Part shown: piece after piece, positions 1-10,654 of the stretch | Numbering within the stretch: the stretch's first letter is position 1 | Layout: each line of letters opens with the position of its first letter | Assembly (NCBI GenBank): GCA_049999805.1 | Contig: JBNGIO010005869.1 | Span: forward strand, 1-64,000 | Direction: 5' to 3' | Source of the DNA: Folioceros fuciformis | Lineage: Eukaryota; Anthocerotophyta; Anthocerotopsida; Anthocerotales | DNA length: 64,000 nucleotides | Translations under genes and position numbers: made by a program | The notes under the pieces: model-generated | Seen by the model: the letters and a program-made list of their open reading frames with translations, nothing else | Told to the model about the DNA's origin: nothing | The model's database searches: none

Positions 1-1
1 C

Positions 2-439
2 GCCAACAAGGGGCTGAGCCAAGACGACCTGGTCACGCTCTCCGGAGCCCACACAATCGGGCAGGCACGCTGCAGCGTGGTCCGGGCCTTCAGATTTTCA
101 CCGCTGGACCCGACCCTGGACCCGGCCTTCGCCAAGAAACTCCAGGCTCAGTGTCCTGCATCCAGTGCCAACGGTGACTCTCGCATCTTCATGGACTCCA
201 AATCCCCCAAGACTTTCGACAACGGCTACTACAAAGGCCTGGTAGCTGACAAGGGGCTCTTCCGTTCCGACCAAACGCTCTACGATGATTCCGCTACTCG
301 CCATACCGTTCTCGAGTACAGTCGGAATCCGCACTTGTTTGCCTCCAAGTTTGTGGAAGCCATGGGAAAGTTGGCCGCCATCGATGTCAAGACTGGCGAG
401 GAAGGAGAGATCCGCCTGAACTGTCACCGCATCAATTAG
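2..439 (+). CDS. class III peroxidase, 3' terminal exon (5' truncated by window edge)
   Basis: Secretory plant heme peroxidase that uses H2O2 to oxidise phenolics in the cell wall or vacuole. The reading frame enters at base 2 and runs 145 codons to a TAG stop. It carries the proximal heme-ligand block DLVTLSGAHTIGQARC (the H of GAHT is the heme ligand), the FDNGYYKGL block, KGLFRSDQTL, and the C-terminal pattern VKTGEEGEIRLNC with its disulfide cysteine. This matches the last exon of typical plant peroxidases; the distal histidine part lies outside the window. A damaged second copy of the same family lies about 0.7 kb downstream, so this is one end of a tandem peroxidase cluster. Family call is firm; the substrate cannot be told. 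Confidence 0.93.
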   Translation, partial: ANKGLSQDDLVTLSGAHTIGQARCSVVRAFRFSPLDPTLDPAFAKKLQAQCPASSANGDSRIFMDSKSPKTFDNGYYKGLVADKGLFRSDQTLYDDSATRHTVLEYSRNPHLFASKFVEAMGKLAAIDVKTGEEGEIRLNCHRIN

Positions 440-1155
440 ACACCAAACATCTTGCCCTCCAGAGCCTTGGGTTGTGACCACACAGTGCTGTTTCTTTCTT
501 CCATGTCGACAGTGAAGAACAAAACCTGTCCATCGACGGGAGGAACATGGGCATACCTGCACAATTTCCAAGGATATTTCAACTTTCAATTCAGAATATT
601 CCCATAACATTAATGGGTAGCCAAGGGCTAAGTTATTCAAGTCTACGTAGTTGCTACTCCTTAATATGTAATACTAACCGTCCGATAAATCTTATTGCTA
701 TGATATCCTTGTGCGTATTAGTGAGATAGCAAGCGTCTCCTGGGCTGAAAATGGAACAAAGCGTTTTCCCAGGCGTCACGTCGCACAGCCCTGCTGCAAA
801 AGGTGTTCATGAGCGGGAGAATTTGATCTTCCCGTTGATGTTAGACGGCCCCATCTTTTCAAATTCCGATGCTTACTCTGGCAATCCATGGATTGTGCTT
901 GGACATGCTACCTGCGGTAGCAAAGCAGAGAGTCTGGGGGATTTGCAGAGAGCATTCCATAAGTATAGTTGCCCACAAGCAGAATCTTAAGGTGTTTACA
1001 ACTGTGAAATGTGCTCTCGACCAGGACTGAGAATTGGCGGGTGCCTTTCTGCGGATGGTGTTCCATTATTGGTGTATCCCGGTATGATGTACAGGCAGCT
1101 TGAATGTTGTGCGCCAATTTGTTGGCAACCTCTTCTGAGTAGTCTCTGACTCCTG
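440..1155. other. intergenic, between peroxidase and its broken duplicate
   Basis: Presumed 3' UTR of the peroxidase and spacer. I see only short unrelated ORFs and no recognisable protein motif or repeat. Confidence 0.5.
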
Positions 1156-1159
1156 CAGA

Positions 1160-1665
1160 TCGGGTTCCGCCGCAAGGGTGCGACGCCTGTGTACTCCTCG
1201 ACTCCACAGGCTGTCAACAGCAAACGGAGGAGACAGACGGGCAGCTGGCAAAGAACGGGAGCCTCCGAGGTTCGGAGTCCTGGACGCGGCCGAGTCCGAA
1301 CTCGAAGCCCAGTGCCCGGGTGTGGTCTCCTGTGCGGACCTTGTTGTCTTCGCTTCTCGCGACAGCCAATGCATTACACGTGGACGCGTGTTAAGTTGTC
1401 ACCGGGCGATCACAAGGTTTGTTCCTTCCGATCCCGAGACTGACGGTCGACAGCTTGAAATGCTTGAATGGTTACATAGTGGGGGGACCCTGGTACTACG
1501 TTCCCGCGGGGAGGAGGTGCGACGCAGTGTCGCTGGTGTCGCAGACGGCACTCCTGCCCAGCCCAGGGCTGGCCGCGGCTCAGTTCGTTGCCAAATGGGA
1601 CTGAGCCAAGAGGACCTTGCGGCGCCCTCCGGAGCCCACACAATCGAGCAGGCAAGGTCCTGGAG
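1160..1665 (+). pseudogene. class III peroxidase pseudogene (tandem duplicate)
   Basis: Peroxidase blocks occur in the right order but in different frames. First CDACVLLDS (the distal GCDASVLLD block) from about 1179; then, one frame over, GVLDAAESELEAQCPGVVSC and ADLVVFASRDS; then, in another frame, GGPWYYVPAGRR and ALLPSPGLAAAQFVAKW; finally LSQEDLAAPSGAHTIEQARS close to 1660. A CAG acceptor-like site precedes the first block, at the place where plant peroxidase intron 1 normally falls. After the GAHTI block the homology stops. The copy lacks exon 1 and the C-terminus, has several frameshifts and changes AHTIGQ to AHTIEQ, so it cannot encode a peroxidase. It resembles the intact exon at the window start closely and is best explained as a decayed tandem duplicate. 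Confidence 0.85.
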
Positions 1666-1699
1666 GATGCCACATATTTTATTTATGACCTAAATAAAA

Positions 1700-2650
1700 C
1701 GGATAATGATTACTTGACAGATAATGAGGGCAGTTCTACTCCACGCGGTATATGCCAGGACGAAATGTTGTTAGAGCATCTTTCTGGCATCTCTCGAAGT
1801 ATATTACTTGTGCCTCCGTAACAAGCATCGGTACATCGAACCGGCGATCCAAGGTGCGTAGCAAAAAAAATTGATTTGATATCCCCCCCAAAAGGTCGCA
1901 GAAATCCTTGCGACGGGCCCGATGATACGCCTTCCACCGCATCTTGGATTCCTGCAACCCGATACTGAAAAATCCAGTTGATCCGCGCTCTCAAATGCAG
2001 TAGAAAAGGTCCAATCCAGCCTTGCCACAGCGCCCTCGCATCCGTCTCCTTCATCCAGAGCTTGCCCTCTCATTCTTGCACAATGACGAAGCTGACGTCA
2101 AGCCAGCTCAGGCCAAGTGCAAGCAGCCATGTCTGCATCTTCCCGTACCCACATACCTGCAACTTGATCTGCAACATGACCTGCAACACGGGCTACATAG
2201 CAGAAGCTTTAGTCCTCCAGACAGACTTGTTTTGCGAAAGGCAGCAACCTGGACTCTGATTAGCAGCTTATTAGCAGAATCCGGGCCCCGGGGACTTTGC
2301 TATAACTCAGTGCCAGGCTGCCAAAAATGTGAGCTTCCAAGAAGTGGGGAACGAGGAGTAGAAAGAAGACCACGTCTTGCTGCAACTTTAGGGTTTACCT
2401 CAAACGTTGAGATCAGAATTCGGAGTAAGCGAGAAGGGTACTTGGACCAATCTCAGTGCTCGGATATCCACAGGAGTTGGTGATCAGGCGAGTGCGTGTT
2501 GATCCTGCCATGGCACATTGCGAGGATAAGCTTGTACTGCCAGCAGAGCAGTGGCAGCCTCAGCACTGCCCGGCATTGTGCTTGCGCGTGCCCGTGTGCA
2601 GGCTGTCCGTGATGCTGCCCGGGCTGCGGCGTATCTGAGGAGGCCTCGCC
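1700..2650. other. intergenic upstream of GPDH gene
   Basis: No supported gene. Contains an A-run followed by a C-run near 1863-1892 and otherwise ordinary sequence; presumably holds the promoter and 5' UTR of the downstream dehydrogenase gene. Confidence 0.45.
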
Positions 2651-4609
2651 ATGCCCTGCCACGCCGGATTCTCGCCTGCGGGGCCTGGAGCCGCAGCAGC
2701 AGGTGCAGCGGCTTGTCTCCGGCAACGTGGGGGCAGGCCGGACAGGGTATGCCTGCCGTGTGGCATTGGTTTGGATACCAGGGTTTGGAGGAGCATTGAT
2801 GTAAGTGCTGGTGCGGTGGGAATTGCGCGCAGGCAGCTGGAGCGGAAGCGTCTGTTGAGCAGCGCAGGCAAGCTTGAGTTTCCGGTCTGGTGCGCTGCTG
2901 TTGAAAATCCCGTGCTGGCCGAGTCTGCGTGCGATGCTCTCACTTCCTTGCAAGAAGCCTTGGAGGTGAACGGCAGGGTTGACAGCGGCAGCAGCAGTAG
3001 TCTTCTTGATCACTCTGACTGGAGTAGCAGGGGTGCTGATGAGCAAGTGGGCCATGTCGCAGCTCCGCCGTCGGCAGCCCGAGTGGTGGAAGGAGGGGCA
3101 GGTGATCGGAGTGGCGGCGCCCGCGGTGGATGTGAGGAAGCAGATACTCATGTTGCAGGCACAGGATCCGAAGCAGAGGACAGGGCCGGTACTCTTGGCG
3201 GATGTGAGCCTGCTGATGCTGATGCTGTTCCTTCTTACTTGCGGAGAGTAGGTCATGGTGCCGGCCAAGCCACCTCGGCCTCCCCGCAGTTGCAGTTTGT
3301 GCAGTCCGGCATCAATGCGAGGGAACTGAGCGAGAGTGTGGCGAGGGTGGCAGGAGCTGCCGTAGACGAGGACGGCAGGGAGTGGACGCAGCCAAGCTAT
3401 TCGCGGGACTGTGAGGGAGGCGCGGATGGCACGGGCAAGCTGGCCGCCCCCGCCCTGTCCCCGGCTAGGGCCGGTGCCGGGGCGATGTTGTACAGGTCTG
3501 AAGAGGAGAGCAAGATCGTAGGCACGGCCTGGGAAAAGCTGGTGCGATGGTCCCGTTCGTGGCAAACTTTGAACGCCAGGAGGGAGTCCCACGCCTTGCG
3601 CACCACCAAGAAGGTGGCAGTGCTGGGAGGCGGGTCCTTCGGCACGGCCATGGCGGTTATGCTGGCCCGGAATAAGACGGAGATGCAGGTGACGATGCTG
3701 CTGCGGGATCCTGAGGTTTGCCATGCCATCAACCAGCGGCATGTGAACCCCAGGTACTTCCCACGGCACACTCTGCCGGCCAATGTGGTGGCCACCACGG
3801 AGGCGCGGGAGGCCCTGGGGGGCGCGGAGTACTGCATCCACGCCGTGCCGGTGCAGCATAGCGGCGCCTTCCTGCGTGGCATTGCGGAGCATGTGCCGTC
3901 CAGCCTCCCCATCCTTTCGGTGAGTAAGGGGCTTGAGCTGAAGACGCTGGAGATGATGTCGCAGGTGATCCCGCGCGCCCTGGGCAACCCACGGCAGCCG
4001 GTGGCCGTGCTCTCAGGCCCGTCCTTCTCTATCGAGCTTATGGACGAGCTTCCCACGGCCATGGTGGCGGCCTCGAAGGACAAGGATCTGGCGCGCGCCG
4101 CGCAGCAGCTGCTGGCGTCGCGTTACTTGCGGGTGAGCACCTCCAGCGACGTGGTGGGCGTGGAGATGGCGGGCGCGCTGAAGAATGTGCTGGCCATCGC
4201 TGCCGGGATCGTGGAAGGCATGAATCTGGGCAACAACTGCATGGCCGCCCTTGTGGCTCAGGGGTGCTCGGAGATTCGATGGCTCGCCGAGAAGATGGGC
4301 GCCAAGGGCGCCACCCTGGCGGGGCTATCGGGCACCGGGGACATCATGCTCACCTGTTTCGTCAAGCTCTCGCGCAACCGATCCGTGGGTGTCCGCCTGG
4401 GCTCCGGGGAGAAGCTGGACGACATTCTGGCGTCTATGAGTCAGGTGGCGGAGGGGGTTGCAACCGCCGGTGCCGTTATCGCCCTCGCGCGCAAGTACCG
4501 TGTGCAGATGCCTGTCCTCACAGCCGTGGCGAGGATTCTCGACAACCAGCTCACTCCTAAGACAGCCGTGTTGGCCCTCATGAGCCTGCCACAGGTGGAG
4601 GAAGTCTGA
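2651..4609 (+). CDS. GLY1: glycerol-3-phosphate dehydrogenase [NAD+], plastid GLY1/SFD1 type
   Basis: Reduces dihydroxyacetone phosphate to sn-glycerol-3-phosphate, which feeds plastid glycerolipid synthesis. Single exon. The catalytic core runs from residue 320 to 652: Rossmann motif GGGSFGTAMA, SVSKGLELKT, VLSGPSFSIE, the substrate/catalytic lysine block EMAGALKNVLAIAAGIVEG, and AGLSGTGDIMLTC. The segment WEKLVRWSRSW at about 294-304, just before the Rossmann fold, is the conserved lead-in I know from land-plant plastid GPDH. The first Met gives a 319-residue Ala/Gly/Ser-rich N-terminal extension, far longer than the roughly 80-100 residues usual in angiosperms; it could include a transit peptide. 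Met279 (nt 3485) is the alternative start, giving 374 aa but little room for a transit peptide. No intron is evident. The core is certain; the N-terminal boundary is not. Confidence 0.9.
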   Translation: MPCHAGFSPAGPGAAAAGAAACLRQRGGRPDRVCLPCGIGLDTRVWRSIDVSAGAVGIARRQLERKRLLSSAGKLEFPVWCAAVENPVLAESACDALTSLQEALEVNGRVDSGSSSSLLDHSDWSSRGADEQVGHVAAPPSAARVVEGGAGDRSGGARGGCEEADTHVAGTGSEAEDRAGTLGGCEPADADAVPSYLRRVGHGAGQATSASPQLQFVQSGINARELSESVARVAGAAVDEDGREWTQPSYSRDCEGGADGTGKLAAPALSPARAGAGAMLYRSEEESKIVGTAWEKLVRWSRSWQTLNARRESHALRTTKKVAVLGGGSFGTAMAVMLARNKTEMQVTMLLRDPEVCHAINQRHVNPRYFPRHTLPANVVATTEAREALGGAEYCIHAVPVQHSGAFLRGIAEHVPSSLPILSVSKGLELKTLEMMSQVIPRALGNPRQPVAVLSGPSFSIELMDELPTAMVAASKDKDLARAAQQLLASRYLRVSTSSDVVGVEMAGALKNVLAIAAGIVEGMNLGNNCMAALVAQGCSEIRWLAEKMGAKGATLAGLSGTGDIMLTCFVKLSRNRSVGVRLGSGEKLDDILASMSQVAEGVATAGAVIALARKYRVQMPVLTAVARILDNQLTPKTAVLALMSLPQVEEV

Positions 4610-5081
4610 CAAAGTGTTACACTCCTCATTTTTCCTTGTGCCATACTCTCCTTCCCTCAGTCCCTGCCCCCTCCATGAGTTGCCCTGGCATTTGCACTCA
4701 CGTGGACTCCTATCCTTTTTCTCCTTGGCGTTGAACAATGCAACCATGGTCTTCCTGTACACACTGTAGCAAGGGCAAGCACCGCCAGGAATGCAGCAAA
4801 ATTACATTCCAGGAGGAATGCGGAAAACCTTTCACCCGATGATGCCTTGAACCTTACTGAGATTTCAGAGTCGGTGACTGAAACGTCAGACTTGGTGACT
4901 GCGACTGCCGAATTGATTACTGCCAATTCAGAGTTGGTGACCGCGGATCTGGAATTGGTGACTGCGAATCCAGTATTGTGATTTGCAGCTGGCAATTAGC
5001 CACCCCAGTGGAATTGTCAAGTGATTTCGATATGAAAGTGATTTCCAAAACTATTTACAGTACGGTTGAGGAAACAGTTGA
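4610..5081. other. spacer between GPDH and esterase genes
   Basis: Convergent 3' ends of the flanking genes. Holds one degenerate tandem repeat (separate entry) and nothing else I can support. Confidence 0.5.
4860..4985. repeat. degenerate 21-bp tandem repeat
   Basis: About six diverged units built on a core like TTCAGAGTTGGTGACTGC. The minus-strand translation shows the period as repeats of seven residues around A-V-T-N-S, confirming a 21-bp unit. No sign that it is translated. Confidence 0.7.
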
Positions 5082-6097
5082 TCAGCGCAGCAAAGGAGCT
5101 ACTTCTGTCACGTAAGATTGCGCTAGCAGTTCCCCCAGCTGAGCCTGGCCCTTGGTGCTAAGATACACCCCATCGGGCTGCAATTCAAGACCTTCAGCGT
5201 CGACAAAGTAGACTCCTGGCAAGGACGAAACGATCGACCTTTGTGAGCCTCGAACGGTTTGGTACAGCAACTCCACATCAGTAGCAGCCGTAATCCCAAC
5301 CTGCAACCCGACGCCATCCGCTTCATTATTTGCAATTCTCATCAAATCACGAGGCATCTAAAATTCATCATAGGTTAGGTTCAGGGGACAGGCATACATA
5401 CCACAAAAACAGGCACGTTGATATCCAAGTCTGCTCTGAAGCTGGTGATCATACTCTGCAACCTTTCCTGATACAACGAGGCCTCGACTGGTAATCTGGC
5501 ATCGCTCTCGCCCCCGTACCAGATCAGCGATGTGATGCGGCCTCCTAACGCAGTGGAAGCCTCGGCCCGCCTCACCATGATCTCGTAGACCGGCTCTCCC
5601 TTCTGCCAATCACTCATTATGCTGTTGGAGACTGCGCACGGCACAAGGCCGACTCTGGAGCTGGGAGGGAGGCGCTGGCTTTTTGCCACAGCGGCGCCAA
5701 AAGATAGTCCCGGCCCAACCCCCACCGCGCCGTAGCTGAGATCGATGCCCTGGTGCAGAGGCTCCCGGGCGTCCTCCCATTCCAGGAACTCGGTCAGACG
5801 CAACACAGTTCCCCCTGGATATACATCCTCCAAGGGAACGACCCTATCCCACATCCCCAAGCGCACACCGCCTCGCCCCACCATGTTGTATTGTCCCGCC
5901 AGGACCACCACCTCAATTAGGCCTTGCTCTTCTTCACCTGCTAGTAGACACGTGACTCTCAACAGTTAGTACCATAAGGAGCTTATTAATTGGTAGATCT
6001 TCCTGGTGGAAGTCGTTGGTTGAATCTCACTACCTTTCGCAGCTGGTGCATGCAGAATTGCTGTTATGAGGATCAAAATTGGGAGGGGTGATGCCAT
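5082..6097 (-). CDS. secreted SGNH/CE6-type (SASA/DUF303) carbohydrate esterase copy A, probable pseudoenzyme
   Basis: Three exons by splice phase: 6034-6097 (signal peptide), 5402-5937, 5082-5300; 272 aa. Exon 1 encodes MASPLPILILITAILHAPAA, a plausible signal peptide, so the product should enter the secretory route. The family (plant proteins like At4g34215) deacetylates carbohydrates and normally has GQSNM with the nucleophile Ser, WYQGE, and a C-terminal DG-x-H block. Here the nucleophile position reads GQYNM (Tyr), the GG-rich oxyanion-side block reads AVSNS, WYQGE reads WYGGE, and the catalytic His reads DGVYLS (Tyr). The ORF and splice sites are intact. It is a tandem paralogue of copy B, which keeps all these residues. 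I infer an inactive but still coding duplicate. Confidence 0.88.
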
Positions 6098-6752
6098 CTT
6101 GCAGCCTTGCCGATACGCTGAAGGAGTCAGAGCACGGCGCTCATGAGCCCCACAATTTTGTCATGAACATTGCGTTGTCGCAAAACAAAGGTTTTTTGTA
6201 AGTTTCACTCACTTTGAAGTTTGGTCATCGACATTTGAGTACCATTTCCAAGACGGAATAAACATAGGAAACGTGGTCTCTTGGACTGTGATCCTGGATA
6301 CACCCCGGCAAGCTTAGCCTAAAAACGTCTGTTGTGTGCGGGTTTGTTGTCTGCTGGAGAATACATACAGTATGTTGTAGCAGCATTCGTCCCATGGTCG
6401 TCGATTGCTAGGGGTAAACTTAACACATGATGTCCTCAACTCAGATTACTTACCATGTGAATGACCAGCCAGGAGAAAGTATGGTGTTGTGGCGAGTGCG
6501 CTTCACTTTGTTCGATTGATCACAATGTTTACATCACAGAAATCAGCAGTCAATGACATGCTATGGTGTGGATGACGCATCTTGCACGGTAGTGTAAGAG
6601 CAATGAAAGACCGCAAACCAGGGAGATTTCAATGTGCTTCGACAAGAGCGATGGACCATTTTTTATTGCGAAAGATGTTTACTCTACAGAGATCTCATGT
6701 TAGTGTGGATGACAGAGTAACAGAGCAAGTCGGAGCTGCAGCCGTGAAGAAA
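6098..6752. other. spacer between tandem esterase copies
   Basis: Expected to hold the promoter of copy A and the 3' UTR of copy B. No other gene or repeat seen. Confidence 0.5.
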
Positions 6753-7800
6753 TTAGCTAAACAGTGGAATAGCGTACTGGATGTATGCTTGCGCTAACTT
6801 GAGACCCAGCTGAGTCGCACCCGTGGTGGTGAGATGCAGTCCATCCGGCCCAAGATCCAGGCCCTCTGCATCCACGAAGACGGTGTTACGCAAGGTCCGC
6901 ACCACCGATAGCTGCGCCTCCCTAACCGCGTGGTAAGTGGGTGACGCGTTTCTCATGGTGATGCCAACCTGCCAGTAAGAGCGATCATGTACAACATTAA
7001 TTTATATGCCCGTGTGACGCCACATTCTTGCAGCGAAAGACCAACAATAATGTGCACCAACTTACGATGAAGACAGGTAGATATTTGAGATACAGATCGG
7101 CTCTCAAGTCGGTGATCATTTTCTCCAGTCTGTGCTGGTAGAGTTGCGCTTCCTCCGGGCTCGAGGAATCGGCTTCACCTTGGTACCAGAGCAGGGCGGT
7201 GACACGGCTACCTGATGACAAAGTGGCCTTGGCCCGGCGTACCATGATTTCGTACAGAGGCTGCCCCTTCTCCCAGTCCCGCATCCCTGAGCCCCCGATT
7301 GCGCACGGGACCAGACCGAGTGCAGCTGCTTGACGCAGTTTCCTGCTTCTGGCCACAGTGGCCCCGAACACCAGGCCGGGCCCGACCCCCATCGTGCCCT
7401 CGTCGAGGCCCTCGTGCAGAGGCTCTTGTGCTTCCACCCACTGCAGATCTCGTGACAGTTTCAACACCGATCCCTCTGGATATTCGCACTCAGCCGGGAC
7501 GACGCCGTCCCAGACCCCGTTGCTCACTCCGCCCCTCCCTGACATGTTGCTCTGCCCCGCCAGGAGCACGGCTTCAATCACCTTGAAATTGTCACCTGAT
7601 TACAATCGATGCAAGACAGCGTCAGTGCGCGTACACTTGACTTAATTTCTGCTGGTAGTGGTCGTGCTTATGGCTACGGAAACCCCCCAGTCCCAACTCC
7701 CAATTGGGAAATGCTGGTGATTGCCCTTGCCCTACTCACCTCGTACTGGTGCAAGAACAAGTGTAAGCAAGAGGAACACGATGGGCGTGGGTGCTGCCAT
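6753..7800 (-). CDS. secreted SGNH/CE6-type (SASA/DUF303) carbohydrate esterase copy B
   Basis: Three exons: 7740-7800 (signal peptide MAAPTPIVFLLLTLVLAPV), 7066-7595, 6753-6968; 268 aa, with the same intron phases as copy A (phase 1, then phase 0). Motifs in order: LLAGQSNMSGRGG (nucleophile Ser), WDGVVPAE, GVGPGLVFGA, LVPCAIGGSGMRDWEKG, LLWYQGEADS, VREAQL, FVDAEGLDLGPDGLHLTTTG (catalytic Asp/His region) and LAQAYI. All catalytic positions are present, so this is the presumably active member of the pair. Likely acts on acetylated cell-wall sugars after secretion; the precise substrate is unknown. Start chosen because it is the only ATG giving a signal peptide and correct phase. Confidence 0.93.
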
Positions 7801-8480
7801 CCTGATCCTGCCCCGGCCTCCAAGGTTCGCGATTGTGGCAGGCTCAGGTGCAGATTTATTCAATTTGTTCTAGTTGCTCGTCACCTTCCGCCGGGCTCGC
7901 TGGCCAATGGCAACACGCTGCGCGCACCGAGGCAGAATAAGCATAATTTTGTAAGCATAACAACATGCATCCTTGTTTGTTGGAATAAGCCCTCTAACCA
8001 AAGCTTTTTTGGTAGTTTACGAACCTCTTTCACATGATGTCTCAAGAGAATGGTCGGGAAGGTACGTGTCTCCTGCATCTACAATGAGTATCCTGGTGAT
8101 ATTGGTTGGATCCACGAAATGAATTAAAATTAAAATTATACGTAAATCCATAGCTTTATTTCGGTCACGGGAGAAGTTAAGGACCCAATAACTTGATTGA
8201 GGCAACCCCAGAAAACCTTTTTTCTTTTTATTTCATCTTCGCCCCCAAACTTGGGGAAAAAAGAACATTGTGTATAAAGAAATGGTTTTAAGCCTCTAGT
8301 CAAACCCTAAAAATTTACACAAGGAAACAGAACATTGAATTCTTATAATTAATTTTAAAAAATATGTTGTACTCCCTTTTACTATGTCTTTAATATTTAT
8401 TACATCTTATATTAAAAACGTGAGGATATTATTCTAAATTATAGACTAATTCAGATATGAAGTGTCATAATCATAGCAGT
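7801..8480. other. intergenic upstream of esterase copy B
   Basis: Becomes AT-rich from about 8200. No gene supported. Confidence 0.5.
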
Positions 8481-8488
8481 TCACATAT

Positions 8489-8740
8489 AGAGAACATAAA
8501 GGATTCCAATCTTTTCGACAACCCTATAAAATTTTGGATAAAAAAACAAAACAAAAACCTTCAAGCATACAAATCTAAGAGAACATAAAAGGATTTCCAT
8601 CTCCACAACAACACTATAGAACTTTGGCCGAAAAAAGAAAAAACTTCATGCATACAAATCGTAGAGAACATAAGGATTTTAATCTTTTTAATAACAATAT
8701 AAAACTTCCAATAGAAAAGAAAAACTTCAAGCTATAGCAG
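8489..8740. repeat. AT-rich tandem repeat, about 87-bp unit, three copies
   Basis: Three successive diverged units each contain AGAGAACATAA-AGGAT, an AATCT/CATCT block, an ACA-C-TATA-AACTT block, an A-rich run and CTTCAAGCATACAAATC. Unit starts are near 8489, 8576 and 8663. Confidence 0.75.
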
Positions 8741-9183
8741 TCTTAAAGTTCAGGTGTTGTACATGCTATTAGCATATTATAGTTAATTTCAAAACATTTT
8801 AATTTCATATTTTTAGTATTTAATTTTATTTATTTTTTGATAAAATATCATTTATTGTCAAAGGTAAAATAACTTTAGGACTCCAAGTTTGACCTAAAAT
8901 TGTGTATTATATACATCACTCAAGTATGAAATGTCTTAAGATATTTAAAAATAAAAGAAAAGTTTTAGACCACACCTAAACATGATTTTGCGGAGATGTG
9001 GTAGAAGGAGGTCGACAAGTCCCCCAAGGCCACACGAATCACTGGCATTAAAAGTCAATCCCGGCCACAAAAGGACCCACAATTTACTGCTTTATCAAAG
9101 CAAATTCATTTTTATTCAAATTAAATTACTAAATTTCAAAAACAATTCAGAACCCACAGAGCTTGCAGACTTGGACAAGGTAT
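8741..9183. other. AT-rich non-coding DNA
   Basis: Strongly AT-rich sequence leading into an assembly gap. No gene supported. Confidence 0.5.
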
Positions 9184-9283
9184 NNNNNNNNNNNNNNNNN
9201 NNNNNNNNNNNNNNNNNNNNNNNNNNNNNNNNNNNNNNNNNNNNNNNNNNNNNNNNNNNNNNNNNNNNNNNNNNNNNNNNNNN
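9184..9283. other. assembly gap (100 N)
   Basis: Run of exactly 100 N, a conventional placeholder, so the true length is unknown. Confidence 0.98.
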
Positions 9284-10654
9284 TGTACCACAATGAAAAT
9301 GGCCCTTCATTAGTGAAGGATTTCTTCCATCACCTATAAGGGTCAGAGTTTTGCTAGTGCCGTAGAATATTATGAAATTGGAAGAGGTGGCCTCCATGAT
9401 CATATTGTCTTCAATGCAATTGCCTTATGGCGGTAAGGCCACACAACCCGCTCAACTGCGTCTTTCGCTCGCACAAGAAGATTCGCCATCTTCTTTGCAT
9501 TGAGGGTGGCTACCGATCGCGCACGCACATCACACCGGGTTTGACATTTGAATATAGTCATTAGCAAGGTGATTCATAGGCGCCTTTGTCACTCGAAACT
9601 TGGGTAGGCCATTGCCGCACTTGTGATCGCCTGTCCTCTGAGCCATCCGAGCGGGAGCTACGTCGTGTCAAGGACATAAACCTCCTGTCCATCCAGTGGG
9701 GGTTGTCATAGCGATTACCCGTGTTTGCTTGAATTTGGTTGCCGAACCAACCGAGACCCACAGCTTTGAAGCATGCCATCGGAGGAAAGGCCAGAGCGTA
9801 GGTAGCACCTACATATAGTGCACGATAATGCAGATGCCACCCTCGGGGATTGGAGGATGGATGATGATGATAACACCCTCGTCTTCCAGGTCGCTCCTCC
9901 ATCAGTGCATGTGCCAGCTCCTTCCAGCACTGGCCCATCAACGCCTAGCACCTCTTCATCGAGCACCATCTGCAGCACTGCAGATGGTCTTGCTTTGCTG
10001 CAGGTTCCCGCAGCCAACGCTAGGTATCGCCCATGGGCAATTCACCGTTCTCGGGAGGTTGAAATGCCACAGCCTACTAGATCAGTCGTCTCGTTGCGCC
10101 AGCGGGAGACCTGTGCGCCAACTCTAATTTGCCCCCTACCGCTAGACGTTGACACGATGAGGGCCGCCTCCTGCAATATTCCCGTCACTCTGCGTAGAAA
10201 TCATGGGATAGGTGCCACTGGATCATATAGACGGTTGCGTGCTTTGTGTGATTCACCCACGTTGGGACGTGTTCACCTCAAGAAATTGAAGGATCATAGT
10301 GCCTAGCAACCGCATTTACGCAACAATCCCTTTAGGGCATGCATCCAGCGGGAGTCGCAGGCTTGGCCGGCGAATCACTCTTGCGCAGTGCACCGTGGTC
10401 GAGCTACATGTTCCCTCAACAATGCCAGTGGGAGCAACATACGATGGCTCGAACCTTTGAGACGGGCACTGTCGCAGCAAAAATTGTTGATGCAATTGCA
10501 CGTTTGTTCCACTTGCCACGAAAGCTCCCTACAACCGGGATGCTTCATTGAGCGCCTCCAAAGGCAAGCAGCACGCACCTCACCAATGGCGATTCTATCG
10601 AATGAGCCTCTTATTTTCCCCCCTGGCAGCATCGCGTCTTAGAGTGCTCACCAG
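9284..10654. other. accessory region, small unrecognised ORFs
   Basis: A 162-codon plus-strand ORF at 9818-10306 is rich in Ser/Thr/Pro and Asp near its N-terminus but matches nothing I know. Other ORFs here overlap on both strands. I cannot show that any is a gene; the stretch looks like the eroded 5' part of the unclassified region that follows. Confidence 0.35.

Noticed and set aside
2453-3892. 479-codon minus-strand ORF opposite the GPDH gene
   Set aside because: Shadow of the GC-rich GPDH frame; the translation is His/Arg/Pro-rich and matches no family, whereas the plus strand has an unmistakable dehydrogenase.
5301-5357. esterase copy A third exon starting at 5357
   Set aside because: Comparison with copy B shows the exon starts at 5300 (VGIT block) after a better acceptor; the longer version adds residues absent from the family.
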